The position numbers and the translations under genes were made by a program. From Bacteroidales bacterium (lineage in GTDB: Bacteria > Bacteroidota > Bacteroidia > Bacteroidales > WCHB1-69), in NCBI GenBank assembly GCA_016288655.1, contig JAEEKX010000032.1, positions 22,372 through 86,371 on the forward strand: a stretch of 64,000 nt of DNA. The letters are read 5' to 3'. Within the stretch, counting starts at the first letter, position 1; each line of letters begins with the position of its first letter. Under the pieces are notes generated by a model, which searched no databases, was not told where the DNA came from, and saw only the letters and a list, made by a program, of their open reading frames with translations. Shown piece after piece: positions 52,622 through 62,066 of the stretch.

Positions 52622-55600
52622 ATGGGAAAATACGCTGAATATCACGGACTTAACTTGTCGGAGATCGGCAAGGAGATGCAGAAATTCTGGGAAGAGCACG
52701 ACATCTTTGCCAAAAGTTTGAAAAACCGCCAGGGCGCGCAGCCCTTCGTCTTCTTCGAAGGACCGCCCTCCGCCAACGGCAAGCCCGGCATCCACCACGT
52801 GCTCGCCCGCTCCCTCAAGGACATCGTCTGCCGCTATCAGACCCTCAAAGGCAAGTACGTCGGCCGAAAGGGCGGCTGGGATACCCACGGACTGCCCGTC
52901 GAACTCGGCGTCGAGAAGACCCTCGGCATCACCAAGGAGGATATCGGCAAGTCCATCTCGGTGGAAGAGTACAACCGTGCCTGCCGTCGCGAAGTGATGA
53001 AATTCAAGGACATGTGGGACGACATCACCAAGCGCATGGGCTACTGGGTCGATCTCGACCACCCCTACATCACCTTCGACAACAAGTATATCGAATCCGT
53101 ATGGTATTTGCTGTCAGTGCTTTACAAGAAAGGACTGCTCTACAAGGGTTACACCATCCAGCCCTACTCGCCCGCCGCCGGCACCGGCCTCAGTTCCCAC
53201 GAACTCAACCTCCCCGGCTGCTACAAGGACGTGAAGGATACCACCTGCGTCGCCCAGTTCAAGGTGCGCCAGGATCAGGTGCTCACCACCGAGCAGCAGA
53301 TGTTCATCGGCGAACAGGGCATCCCCGCCAACCTCTACTTCCTGGCCTGGACCACTACCCCCTGGACGCTGCCCTCCAACACTGCCCTCGCCGTCGGTCC
53401 CAAGATCGCCTACAACCTTGTCAAGACCTTCAACCCCTATAGCGGCGAGCCCGTTCTCGTGGTCGTCGCCAAGCCCCTCATGCCCAGTTTCTTCCCCGAG
53501 AAGAACAGCGCCCTCGCCTTCGAAGACTACAAACCCGGCGACAAGAACATCCCGTTCTTGGTGCTCGGCGAGACCACTGGCGACAAACTCGTGGGCATGA
53601 AATACGAACAACTTATCCCGTTCATGCGCCCCGAAGGCAAGGCCTTCGAAGTCATCGCCGGCGACTATGTCACCACCGAAGACGGTACCGGCATCGTTCA
53701 CATCGCCCCCACCTTCGGCGCAGACGACAAGCGTGTCGCCGCCGACGCGGGCATCGCCCCCATGATCCTCACCGACAAGGCCGGCAGCCCCGTGCCCATG
53801 GTCGATAAGACCGGCAAGTTCTTCCTCATCGAGGACTTGGACGAAAACTTCGTCAAGAGTCAGGTCAACGTGGACCTCTACTCCCGCTATGCCGGCCGTT
53901 ACGTGAAGCCCGATTACGAGAAGGTGGGCGAGCAGCACCCCGACACGCTGGATGTGGAGATCTGCATGTGGCTGAAGGGCGAGCACAAGGTCTTCCGCAT
54001 CGAGAAGCACGTGCACAACTACCCGCACTGCTGGCGCACCGACAAGCCGGTGCTCTACTATCCGCTCGACTCCTGGTTCATCAGGAGCACGGCTGTGAAG
54101 CAGCGCATGATCGAACTCAACAATACGATCCTCTGGAAGCCCGCCGCCACCGGCAGCGGACGTTTCGGCAACTGGCTCGAGAACCTCGTCGATTGGAACC
54201 TCTCCCGCTCCCGCTTCTGGGGCACGCCGCTGCCGATCTGGACCACCGAGGACAAGAAGGAGCAGATCTGCATCGGCTCCGTGGAGCAACTCGTCAACGA
54301 GATCGACAAGGCCGTCGCCGCCGGCATCATGAAGGAGAATCCTTACAAGGACTTCGTGCCGGGCGACTTCAGCCAGGAGAACTACGACCGCATCGACCTG
54401 CACCGTCCTTACGTGGATGACATCTTCCTCGTTTCGCCCAGCGGTCAGAAGATGACCCGCGAGAGCGACCTCATCGATGTCTGGTTCGACTCTGGCGCCA
54501 TGCCCTACTGCCAGTGGCACTATCCCTTCGAAAACAAGGATATCTTCGAGAAGAACTTCCCCGCCGATTTCATCGCCGAGGGCGTTGACCAGACCCGCGG
54601 CTGGTTCTTCACCCTGCACGCCATCGCCACCATGGTGTTCGACTCCGTGGCCTACAAGGCCGTGGTTTCCAACGGATTGGTGCTTGACAAGGCGGGCAAC
54701 AAGATGTCAAAGCGTTTCGGCAACGCCGTGGATCCTTTCGAGACCATTGAGAAGTACGGTCCCGACGCCACCCGCTGGTACATGATCACCAACGCCCAGC
54801 CGTGGGACAACCTCAAGTTCGACGCCGAGGGCATCGCGGAGGTGCAGCGCAAGTTCTTCGGAACGCTTTACAATACCTACAGTTTCTTCGCGCTCTATGC
54901 CAACATCGACGGCTTCGCCTATCAGGAGCCGGACATCGCCATCGCCGAGCGCCCCGAAATCGACCGTTGGATTCTCTCCGAACTCAACACGCTGGTGCGC
55001 CATTGTGACGGTTACTATGCCGATTTCGAGCCGACCAAGGCCGGCCGCGAGATCCAGGACTTCGTCAACGAGTACCTCAGCAACTGGTATGTCCGCCTCT
55101 GCCGACGCCGTTTCTGGAAGGGCGAGGGACAGGACAAATTGTCGGCCTACCAGACCCTCTACACCTGTCTGGAGACCATCGCCAAGGTGGCTTCACCCAT
55201 CGCGCCCTTCTTCATGGACAAACTCTTCCGCGACCTCAACGGCATCACCCACCGCGAGGATGTTGAGTCGGTACACCTCTCCACCTATCCAGAGGTGCAT
55301 GAGGAGTTGATTGACAAGATGTTAGAGGAGCGGATGCAGTTGGCTCAACAACTCTCCTCCATGATCCTCTCGCTGCGTAAGAAGTCGAACTTGCGCGTGC
55401 GCCAGCCGCTCGCCAAGATCATGATTCCCGTGGTGGAGAACTCCAACCTCAAGGAGCAGATTGAGAAGGTGAAGAACCTTATCCTGCACGAGGTGAACGT
55501 AAAGGAGGTCGAGTTCGTCTCTGACGAGGCCGGTATCTTCGTCAAACGCATCAAGCCCGATTTCAAGAAGTTGGGACCCAAGTGTGGCAAGATCATGAAG

Positions 55601-56062
55601 TCGGTGGCTGCTGCCATCGTCGCCTTCAGTCAGGATGACATCCGCGCCATCGAGAAGAACGGCAGCGCCACGCTGAACGTTGACGGTCAGGAAGTTGTCA
55701 TCGATGTCACCGACGTTGAGATCGTCGCCGAGGACATTCCGGGCTGGGTTGTCGCCAATCAGGACACGCTGACAGTCGCCCTCGACATCGAGTTGTCGGA
55801 CGACCTGCTCAACGAGGGTTATGCCCGTGAGTTGGTGAACCGCATCCAGAACTTCCGCAAGGAGTCCAACCTCGACGTTTCCGACCGCATCACTGTAGAG
55901 ATTGAGAGCAACGAGCGCCTTGACGCCGCCTTCACCGCCTTCAGCGAATACATCTGCAACGAAACGCTCTGTACTTCGCTGCAGATCAAGCCGCAGGTGA
56001 CGGGCGAGAGTTTCGAGATCGCCGAAGGTCTGACCGTCCAGGTGAAGGTTTGCCGCGCGTAA
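52622..56062 (+). CDS. ileS: Isoleucyl-tRNA synthetase, long form
   Basis: 1146 residues of a class I synthetase that charges tRNA-Ile. The HIGH-type motif is in PPSANGKPGIHHVLA, WDTHGLPVELGVEK follows, and the editing (CP1) domain contains TTTPWTLPSNTALAVG. The catalytic WFDSGAMPYCQWHYPF and DQTRGWFFTL precede the KMSKS motif KAGNKMSKRFGN. A helical anticodon-binding domain and a long C-terminal extension follow. Length and extension indicate the eukaryote-like (type 2) IleRS of Bacteroidota, a type often less sensitive to mupirocin. Start at 52622 (MGKYAEYHG) fits the family. Confidence 0.97.
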   Translation: MGKYAEYHGLNLSEIGKEMQKFWEEHDIFAKSLKNRQGAQPFVFFEGPPSANGKPGIHHVLARSLKDIVCRYQTLKGKYVGRKGGWDTHGLPVELGVEKTLGITKEDIGKSISVEEYNRACRREVMKFKDMWDDITKRMGYWVDLDHPYITFDNKYIESVWYLLSVLYKKGLLYKGYTIQPYSPAAGTGLSSHELNLPGCYKDVKDTTCVAQFKVRQDQVLTTEQQMFIGEQGIPANLYFLAWTTTPWTLPSNTALAVGPKIAYNLVKTFNPYSGEPVLVVVAKPLMPSFFPEKNSALAFEDYKPGDKNIPFLVLGETTGDKLVGMKYEQLIPFMRPEGKAFEVIAGDYVTTEDGTGIVHIAPTFGADDKRVAADAGIAPMILTDKAGSPVPMVDKTGKFFLIEDLDENFVKSQVNVDLYSRYAGRYVKPDYEKVGEQHPDTLDVEICMWLKGEHKVFRIEKHVHNYPHCWRTDKPVLYYPLDSWFIRSTAVKQRMIELNNTILWKPAATGSGRFGNWLENLVDWNLSRSRFWGTPLPIWTTEDKKEQICIGSVEQLVNEIDKAVAAGIMKENPYKDFVPGDFSQENYDRIDLHRPYVDDIFLVSPSGQKMTRESDLIDVWFDSGAMPYCQWHYPFENKDIFEKNFPADFIAEGVDQTRGWFFTLHAIATMVFDSVAYKAVVSNGLVLDKAGNKMSKRFGNAVDPFETIEKYGPDATRWYMITNAQPWDNLKFDAEGIAEVQRKFFGTLYNTYSFFALYANIDGFAYQEPDIAIAERPEIDRWILSELNTLVRHCDGYYADFEPTKAGREIQDFVNEYLSNWYVRLCRRRFWKGEGQDKLSAYQTLYTCLETIAKVASPIAPFFMDKLFRDLNGITHREDVESVHLSTYPEVHEELIDKMLEERMQLAQQLSSMILSLRKKSNLRVRQPLAKIMIPVVENSNLKEQIEKVKNLILHEVNVKEVEFVSDEAGIFVKRIKPDFKKLGPKCGKIMKSVAAAIVAFSQDDIRAIEKNGSATLNVDGQEVVIDVTDVEIVAEDIPGWVVANQDTLTVALDIELSDDLLNEGYARELVNRIQNFRKESNLDVSDRITVEIESNERLDAAFTAFSEYICNETLCTSLQIKPQVTGESFEIAEGLTVQVKVCRA

Positions 56063-56160
56063 CAACGAGCGAAATCCGCTCCCATTTACGACAATTCCGC
56101 TCTCCAGACCGTCGAATTTGTGACGGATATACCCTGAAAAGACGAAAAACCTCCTGAATA

Positions 56161-56249
56161 CAACTCATCCATGCGGCATTGCCATCCGCAAGGAGAGGCA
56201 TGGAAGTTGTAGGCGAGGATTTTGAAGGGCTGCTCTTTCAAAATCCTCG
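56161..56249. terminator. Two consecutive hairpins after ileS
   Basis: First hairpin at 56161-56209: outer stem CAACT / AGTTG and inner stem CCATGC / GCATGG. Second at 56214-56249: a perfect 13-bp stem, CGAGGATTTTGAA / TTCAAAATCCTCG, with a 10-base loop and a T-rich but short tail. The second probably terminates ileS. The first may be a dispersed repeat. Nothing else gene-like is seen in 56063-56312. Confidence 0.55.
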
Positions 56250-56312
56250 TTTTGTGTGGTGGCGGGAGAGAATTTTTTTCAACAACCCTTTTCCGTCTTG
56301 ATATTTTTCCGT

Positions 56313-56320
56313 ACTTTTGC
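56313..56320 (+). promoter_or_regulatory. -7 box for the fibronectin-type T9SS gene
   Basis: TACTTTTG, 34 bases before the ATG at 56355. Confidence 0.5.
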
Positions 56321-56354
56321 CTGCTTTTTTTAACCATCAAAAAATCATAAAGTT

Positions 56355-59300
56355 ATGGCAAAGACAGTGCTACGTGTTTGGTTGTTCATGGTCGTGATGG
56401 CGATGCTGCCCGCCCGGCAGGCCCAGGCCCAGTGTGATCCGGAATCCATCCCTTATCAGATTGATTTTGAGGACTGTTCAACGGGGCCTTCGTTTACCCC
56501 GCCCTGCTGGACCAAGTTGGTCACCGCCAACAGTTATCCTTATCCCAAGGACGACGGCGACTTCAACAACACGCTGGCCTTCCAGTTCGGCGCCACGGCC
56601 GCCGCGCCTGCCATGGCCGCCCCGCTCAACACACTGCGTATCTCTTTCGACATGATGGTGAAGAATACCGACAACATCCTCATCGTCGGCATCGTGAGCG
56701 ACCTCGATCCCTCTCTGCTCGATGAGGACATGTTCGTGGTGGACACGCTTTCGTTAGCGGTCACCAACCAGTATGTGCATCAAGAACTCCATTTTGACAA
56801 CTATCCCGGCACAGGCGGCTACATCGTGTTCCGCCACAACAGCACCGGCAACAGTCTCACCTTCATCGACAACGTGGTGGTGAGCGAGATGCCCGACTGC
56901 CTCAACCCCGTCAACCTGACCGTTTCGAGTGTCACCGCGCAGTCGGCGTCGTTGAGTTGGACGGAGGAGGGCACGGCCACGCAATGGCGGACCATCCTCT
57001 CCACCACGCCGGTGACGAACTTCAATACGCAGACGCCTTCGACGGTGAACAGCACGTCATATACCGCCAGCAACCTCACGCCGAACACGACCTACTACTT
57101 CTATGTGCAGTCGGTTTGCGGCGATGAGAACAGCACATGGAGTTCCGTCACGTTTGTCACCCCCTGTGCCATCTCCGTGCTCCCCTTGAGCGAGAGTTTC
57201 GCGCCGGGTGAGTTGCCGGCCTGCTGGCAGATGCAGCCGGTGACGGGCGGCTCCGAGGTGACCTTCGTGCAATGGAACCAGAACTACACGGTCTTTCCCT
57301 ATCAGGGCACGGCGATGGCGTTGTGGGCGAGCGGCAACTTCGTCTCCGGCCGCCAGACGCGTTTGGTGTCGTCGCCCGTCTCCACCATCGGCACCGGCGT
57401 GCTCGGCGTGGGCTTCCACTGGTACCACACCGCCGACAACCCGCAGACGACGACCGAGGGTGTGCAGGTGCAGTACTCTTTCGACGGCACCACATGGACC
57501 GACGCCCCGCAGGGACTGATCCTGCGCCACAGCGACATCTACAGCGGCTGGACCGAGTACGAGGTACTGCTGCCGGCTGCGGGCGAGCACTCCCGTGTCT
57601 ATGTCGGCTTCCTCTTCACGGCTGGCGGCGGCAGCAACTGCTACCTCGACGAGGTGCAACTGCATGCCGTGAGCGGCTGTGCTGTGCCCGCCAACCTCGC
57701 TGCCAGCAATGTCGCCGGCAACAGCGCCACCCTCAGTTGGACCGAGGTGGGCACTGCCAACAGTTGGCAGATCGTGCTTTCCGAATATCCCGTCATCGAC
57801 TTCTATGCAGACATTAGCGCCCTCAACCCCACGACCGTGAACACCCCCATCTACAATGTCACGGGCCTCAACCCGCTCACGACCTATTACGCCTACGTGT
57901 GTTCGGTGTGCGGCGGCAACACCAGCGAATGGTCGCACGGCTACTCCTTCACCACAGGTTGCGGCACCATCCTCGAACTGCCCTACAATGAAAGTTTTGA
58001 TGATGCCGGCGTTGGCGGCGACGCCTTCCCGCAGTGTTGGCTGCGCCCCGCCACCTCCTACTACCAGTCGAACATGACCCCCTCGGCGACTGACATCACC
58101 GCCGTCGATGGCCCCAACAGTCTGATGTTCTGCACCGGTTCCAACATGCAGACCTACGCCATCACCCCCGCCTTGGGGACCGACATCCACGGACTCACCA
58201 TTGCCTTCTTCCTTTACAAAGAGGATGCCAACATGTCGGGCACTCTGGAGGTCGGCGTGATGAGCAATCCCAGCGACTATGCCACCTTCGAGGGCGTGGC
58301 CACCTTCAACCCCGCCCAGGCCGGCGCGTGGCAGTTCTGCTCCGTCGATTTTGCCAACACCGCCATCAGCGGCACCGGGCGTTACATCGCCTTCCGCCAC
58401 AACGGTGCTTCCGACTTCAACTACTACCTCGTGGATGAGGTGAAGGTGCTCCAGACGCCCTCCTGCTGGCCCGCCATGCACCTCGCCGTCGATGGCGTCA
58501 CCGGCAACGAGGCGCACTTCAGTTGGACCGATGTCAACGAGACGCCCGCCACCTGGAACCTCAAGATCGCCGACCATCCGCTGTCCAGTCCGACCGCGCC
58601 GGCCAACGTGCTCGACACCCTCATCGCCGCCACCAGTTACGACATCAACTACCTCAACGGCGGAACCACATATTACTATTACGTGCTGTCGCAGTGCGGC
58701 GGCAACCAGCAGGGCGACGCGGTGAGCGGCCAGTTCACCACGCTGCCGTGCAACTGTTACATGGTCATCAATATGTTCGACTCCTACGGCGACGGCTGGA
58801 GCGGCGCGAAGATCCAGATGCGGCAGGGCAGCAATGTGATTGCCGAACTGACGCTCGAAAGCGGCGCCTCCGGTTCCGACACCGTTTATACCTGCACCGC
58901 CAACAACATCGACTACTACTATGTCGCCACCACCAACTATAGCGATGGCGAAGTCTCCTTCAACATTGTGAACAGTCTGGGCAATCAGATCTATGCCTCT
59001 AATGGAACGCCGACGGCCACCTGTTTCTTCTCGAACGTGCCTGCGTGCGGTGTCAACTGCAATGCGGTGCCCGGCAACGTGCACGCGGTCAACGTCCAGG
59101 GCGGTGCCCGCATTACTTGGGACGCCGTGCCGAGTGCGCAGTCGTATGCCGTCTATCGCAACAACGACCTCATCGCCGAGTACATCCCCGGCACCTCCTT
59201 CGTGGATTACGCCATGGTGGTTGGGGAGAACTGCTACAGTGTTGCCGCCACCTGCATCGTGGGCGAAAGCAACCTGTCGTCGCCCTCCTGCGTGGTCGGC

Positions 59301-59549
59301 ATCGATGACTACGGCACTGCCGCCAACGTGCAACTCTTCCCGAACCCTGCCCGTGATGTCATCACCCTGCACACAGACTTCCAGTTCAACCGTCTGGAAA
59401 TCTGCAATATGCTGGGGCAGACGGTTTGGGCCGCCACCATGGTCGGCACGGATGCTGACCTGGCGACGCCGGCGGGCAACGGAGTCTATTTCCTCAAGAT
59501 CTGGCAGGGTGACCAGCCCGTGGTGCGCAAGTTCGTGGTTCAACACTGA
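56355..59549 (+). CDS. Large secreted protein: jelly-roll and fibronectin III modules, T9SS type A signal
   Basis: 1064 residues. The signal peptide ends near ARQAQAQ. Three jelly-roll (choice-of-anchor J/MAM-like) modules begin with SIPYQIDFEDCSTG, VLPLSESFAPGELPACWQ and ILELPYNESFDDAGVGG. Fibronectin III domains separate them (VTAQSASLSWTEEGTATQW and VAGNSATLSWTEVGTANSW are clear repeats). A module with NMFDSYGDGWSGAKIQMRQG (about 800-895) follows, then another FnIII-like domain and the T9SS type A domain (NVQLFPNPARDVITLH ... GNGVYFLKIWQ). No enzyme site is visible, so adhesion or matrix binding is most likely. recX lies 8 bases downstream. Confidence 0.87.
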   Translation: MAKTVLRVWLFMVVMAMLPARQAQAQCDPESIPYQIDFEDCSTGPSFTPPCWTKLVTANSYPYPKDDGDFNNTLAFQFGATAAAPAMAAPLNTLRISFDMMVKNTDNILIVGIVSDLDPSLLDEDMFVVDTLSLAVTNQYVHQELHFDNYPGTGGYIVFRHNSTGNSLTFIDNVVVSEMPDCLNPVNLTVSSVTAQSASLSWTEEGTATQWRTILSTTPVTNFNTQTPSTVNSTSYTASNLTPNTTYYFYVQSVCGDENSTWSSVTFVTPCAISVLPLSESFAPGELPACWQMQPVTGGSEVTFVQWNQNYTVFPYQGTAMALWASGNFVSGRQTRLVSSPVSTIGTGVLGVGFHWYHTADNPQTTTEGVQVQYSFDGTTWTDAPQGLILRHSDIYSGWTEYEVLLPAAGEHSRVYVGFLFTAGGGSNCYLDEVQLHAVSGCAVPANLAASNVAGNSATLSWTEVGTANSWQIVLSEYPVIDFYADISALNPTTVNTPIYNVTGLNPLTTYYAYVCSVCGGNTSEWSHGYSFTTGCGTILELPYNESFDDAGVGGDAFPQCWLRPATSYYQSNMTPSATDITAVDGPNSLMFCTGSNMQTYAITPALGTDIHGLTIAFFLYKEDANMSGTLEVGVMSNPSDYATFEGVATFNPAQAGAWQFCSVDFANTAISGTGRYIAFRHNGASDFNYYLVDEVKVLQTPSCWPAMHLAVDGVTGNEAHFSWTDVNETPATWNLKIADHPLSSPTAPANVLDTLIAATSYDINYLNGGTTYYYYVLSQCGGNQQGDAVSGQFTTLPCNCYMVINMFDSYGDGWSGAKIQMRQGSNVIAELTLESGASGSDTVYTCTANNIDYYYVATTNYSDGEVSFNIVNSLGNQIYASNGTPTATCFFSNVPACGVNCNAVPGNVHAVNVQGGARITWDAVPSAQSYAVYRNNDLIAEYIPGTSFVDYAMVVGENCYSVAATCIVGESNLSSPSCVVGIDDYGTAANVQLFPNPARDVITLHTDFQFNRLEICNMLGQTVWAATMVGTDADLATPAGNGVYFLKIWQGDQPVVRKFVVQH

Positions 59550-59557
59550 GGCGGGCG

Positions 59558-59986
59558 ATGGCGATGACCAACACCGACAGAGTGCTGAAATACTGCGCCT
59601 ACCAGGACCGCAGTTGTTGGGAGGTGCGTCGCAAGATGCGGGAGCTGAAGATGTCGTCGGCGGAGGCCGACGAGTTGCTGGCGTTGTTGGAGGAGGAGCA
59701 CTACGTGGATGACGCTCGCTTCGCGGAGAGTTTCATCCGGGGCAAGATGGGGTTGAAACGATGGGGACGGGTGAAACTTGCGGTGGAGTTGCGCAAGCGC
59801 GGGGTGGAGCAGTCGCTGGTGAACGAAAAACTCGCCGAGTTGGACGAGACGGTGTATGAAAATAACTTACAGTATTTGAAGGAGCGGTGGGAGCGCGAGA
59901 ACCCCGACGGCGACCGCGCCAAGTTGTACCGTTTCCTGATGGGAAAGGGATATACGGGGGAGGAGATCTCCGGAGTAGTCGGGTGA
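59558..59986 (+). CDS. recX: Regulatory protein RecX
   Basis: A 142-residue, all-helical protein that modulates RecA filaments. Three-helix repeat features are LKYCAYQDRSCWEVRRKM, then HYVDDARFAESFIRGKMG, GRVKLAVELRKRGVEQSLV and FLMGKGYTGEEISGVV, in normal RecX order. A second ATG at 59564 is an alternative start. recA is not adjacent. It may be read through from the T9SS gene before it. Confidence 0.87.
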   Translation: MAMTNTDRVLKYCAYQDRSCWEVRRKMRELKMSSAEADELLALLEEEHYVDDARFAESFIRGKMGLKRWGRVKLAVELRKRGVEQSLVNEKLAELDETVYENNLQYLKERWERENPDGDRAKLYRFLMGKGYTGEEISGVVG

Positions 59987-60045
59987 GAAGCCCACGGCTT
60001 TCGTCTGGCCCTCCGCACCAGGGATCGCAGCGAGCACGGAACGCG

Positions 60046-60123
60046 CACGGTTTTCACACGGCAGTTGGGGCCAAAGAGCGACCAACGGAAGCTACTTTGG
60101 ACCTTACTGCCGTGAAAACCGTG
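60046..60123. repeat. 78-base extended hairpin downstream of recX
   Basis: The arms at 60046-60065 and 60106-60123 are complementary over 18 bp, with a two-base bulge (CACGGTTTTCAC-AC-GGCAGT versus ACTGCCGTGAAAACCGTG). An inner stem, GGCCAAAG (60069-60076) with CTTTGG-A-CC (60095-60103), continues it. There is no T-run after it. This is either a structured RNA or a dispersed palindromic element. Confidence 0.6.
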
Positions 60124-60399
60124 AAGTGAAGTAAAGCGGAGAGCCCGACGGCGGCCATTTTCCCGGGATGGATGGTAGATGAAGCTTCTTGAAACGCCTT
60201 TGTCGGTGCCAGTACGCCGGCGTGGCCGCCGGGGTGCCATCATGAATATCATGAGATGTGAAATGAATCGGTGAAAAGGCATCGACCGCCTGTGCCGCTA
60301 CTGCCGCGACGAGACCATCCGGAAGAGGGGCAAAGCCATCGGCTTCGGGAAATAAATCATTATCCCCGAAACACATAACATATACGTGTTGTTCGTGGA
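60124..60399. other. Spacer without a recognisable gene
   Basis: High-GC sequence between the hairpin and hutH. Overlapping short frames exist on both strands, but none shows a start, composition or motif that supports a gene. The composition resembles degenerate repeat DNA. Confidence 0.4.
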
Positions 60400-61893
60400 C
60401 TACCCACGCAGTTGCTCGATCATCGCGGCGATCTCCTCGTACTTCGGGGTGTCATCGACGAAGGCCGGCAGCACGGAGCGCACGGCGTCGTAGATCTTGC
60501 GGCTGCTTTCGCTCAGTTGGTCGGCGATCTTCAGGCAGTCAACCGCCTGCGCTAATCCGATGAAGTGGATGGCCATCACCTGGAAGGCGTTGTCGATGAC
60601 GCGTTTGGCGAGGATGGCCGAGTTGGTGCCCATGCTCACCACATCCTGGTTGTCGTTGTTGTTGGGGATGCTGTGGACGTACATCGGGTTGGAGAGGGTC
60701 TGGCACTCAGCCGTGGTGGAGGTGGCGGTGAACTGCATCGCCTGCACGCCGTAGTTGAGGCCGAGGCGTCCCAGGTTGAGGAACGGCGGCAGCAGTTCGT
60801 TGATCTTGTCGTGGCAGAGGTAGTTGAACTGTCGTTCCATCAGCATGGTGAGTTTGGTGACCGCGATCTTGAGTTTGTCCATCTCGAAACTGACGTAGTC
60901 GCCGTGGAAGTTGCCGCCGTGATAGACGGTCTGCGTGTGCAGATCGACGATGGGGTTGTCATCGACGGCGTTGAGTTCCTCTTCGAGGATCTGTCGGGTG
61001 TATCGGAGGGTGTCGAGGATGGGGCCGAGGATCTGCGGGGTGCAGCGCAGCGAGTAGAAGGGCTGCACTTTGTGTTTGAAGACGGCCTCTTCGTGTGGGT
61101 GGTACATCTCCACCTCGCGTTTGAGCAGGCAGTGGGAAGAGTGCGCCAACTCGCTCATCTGACGGGCGATGTCGCTTTGTCCGGCGTGGTTTTTGAGGTC
61201 GTTGAGTTGGGGTGCGAGGAAGTCGTCGTAGGAGGCGACGATCTCGTTGACCATGAGGGAGGCGCGGGTGGCGAGGGAGAGCAGGGTGAATGCGTGGTGC
61301 AGGTTCACCAAGCCGACGCCGGTCATCATGGCGGTGCCGTTGGTGAGGGCGAGGCCTTCGCGGATGTGCGGCTGGATGGGCTGGAGGCCCAGCTCCCGCA
61401 TCACTTCCGCCGTGGGGCGCCACTCTCCGTGGTATTGCACCTTGCCTTCGCCGATGAGGGTGAGCGCGAGGTGGGCGAGTTGCACCAGGTCGCCGCTGGC
61501 GCCGACGCTGCCGTGCTGCGGGATGAACGGCGTGACCCCGTGGTTGATGAATGCCTCCAGCAGTTCCAATACGTCGATGTGCACGCCCGACATGCCCTTG
61601 GCGAAGGTCATGAACCGCGACACCATCGCCGCCTTCACATAGATCGGCTCGAATGGTTCGCCCGCACCCGTGGAGTGGCTGCGTATGATGTTGTATTGCA
61701 GTGCTTGCAGGTCGGGGTCGGGCACGCGGTATTGCGCCATCGGACCGAAGCCCGTGTTGATGCCATAGATGACCTTGTCTTGTGCGAACGTTTTCAAAAA
61801 CTCGTGGCTCGCTTCCACGGCGTGCCGTTCTTCTGGCGTGAACGCCAACGGGGCGCCGCCGAAAAGGATTTTTTCTACTTGCTCGAAATTCAT
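60400..61893 (-). CDS. hutH: Aromatic amino acid lyase, probably histidine ammonia-lyase
   Basis: 497 residues from the ATG at 61893 (MNFEQVEKILFGG). The Ala132-Ser133-Gly134 triad in GSVGASGDLVQLAHLAL forms the MIO cofactor. The mobile-loop Tyr43 is in YGINTGFG. The substrate-selectivity pair is Ser72-His73 in NIIRSHSTGAGEP, as in histidine lyases rather than tyrosine (His-Leu) or phenylalanine (Phe-Leu) types. It would release ammonia from histidine to give urocanate. No hutU, hutI or formimidoyl-glutamate gene is adjacent, so the pathway is not local and another substrate is possible. It is a single-gene unit. Confidence 0.82.
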   Translation of the reverse strand: MNFEQVEKILFGGAPLAFTPEERHAVEASHEFLKTFAQDKVIYGINTGFGPMAQYRVPDPDLQALQYNIIRSHSTGAGEPFEPIYVKAAMVSRFMTFAKGMSGVHIDVLELLEAFINHGVTPFIPQHGSVGASGDLVQLAHLALTLIGEGKVQYHGEWRPTAEVMRELGLQPIQPHIREGLALTNGTAMMTGVGLVNLHHAFTLLSLATRASLMVNEIVASYDDFLAPQLNDLKNHAGQSDIARQMSELAHSSHCLLKREVEMYHPHEEAVFKHKVQPFYSLRCTPQILGPILDTLRYTRQILEEELNAVDDNPIVDLHTQTVYHGGNFHGDYVSFEMDKLKIAVTKLTMLMERQFNYLCHDKINELLPPFLNLGRLGLNYGVQAMQFTATSTTAECQTLSNPMYVHSIPNNNDNQDVVSMGTNSAILAKRVIDNAFQVMAIHFIGLAQAVDCLKIADQLSESSRKIYDAVRSVLPAFVDDTPKYEEIAAMIEQLRG

Positions 61894-61922
61894 CAGCGTT
61901 TGTTTTGGGGAATTAAAACTTG

Positions 61923-61954
61923 CAAAATTACAACTTTTTTTGTGGCCCATGCAA
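61923..61954 (-). promoter_or_regulatory. Promoter of hutH
   Basis: On the minus strand, TTG at 61952-61954, 21 bases, then TAATTTTG at 61923-61930. It supports the start at 61893. Confidence 0.6.
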
Positions 61955-62014
61955 CATTCGCCTCTTTTTTTTGTCTAAAAAACATAATACGGCTTTCGTT
62001 ACGGAAGAAAGTCG

Positions 62015-62022
62015 TATCTTTG
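62015..62022 (+). promoter_or_regulatory. -7 box for the DUF1573 gene
   Basis: TATCTTTG, 44 bases before the ATG at 62067. Confidence 0.5.
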
Positions 62023-62066
62023 CAACCGCATGAAATATAAACGAACGAACAATTAAAATCATCAAA

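Noticed and set aside
57057..59546. 829-codon open frame on the minus strand
   Set aside because: It is the exact antisense of the T9SS gene at 56355. GC-rich third positions keep the opposite frame open. No homology features, start context or promoter.
59701..60282. 193-codon minus-strand frame through recX and the hairpin
   Set aside because: It overlaps recX antisense and continues into the palindrome. Arg/Ser-rich, no family recognised.
60260..60350. Possible remnant of a zinc-ribbon transposase (LCRYCRDETIRKRGK in one frame)
   Set aside because: Only a 20-residue fragment with two Cys residues, preceded by a stop. Too short to support.
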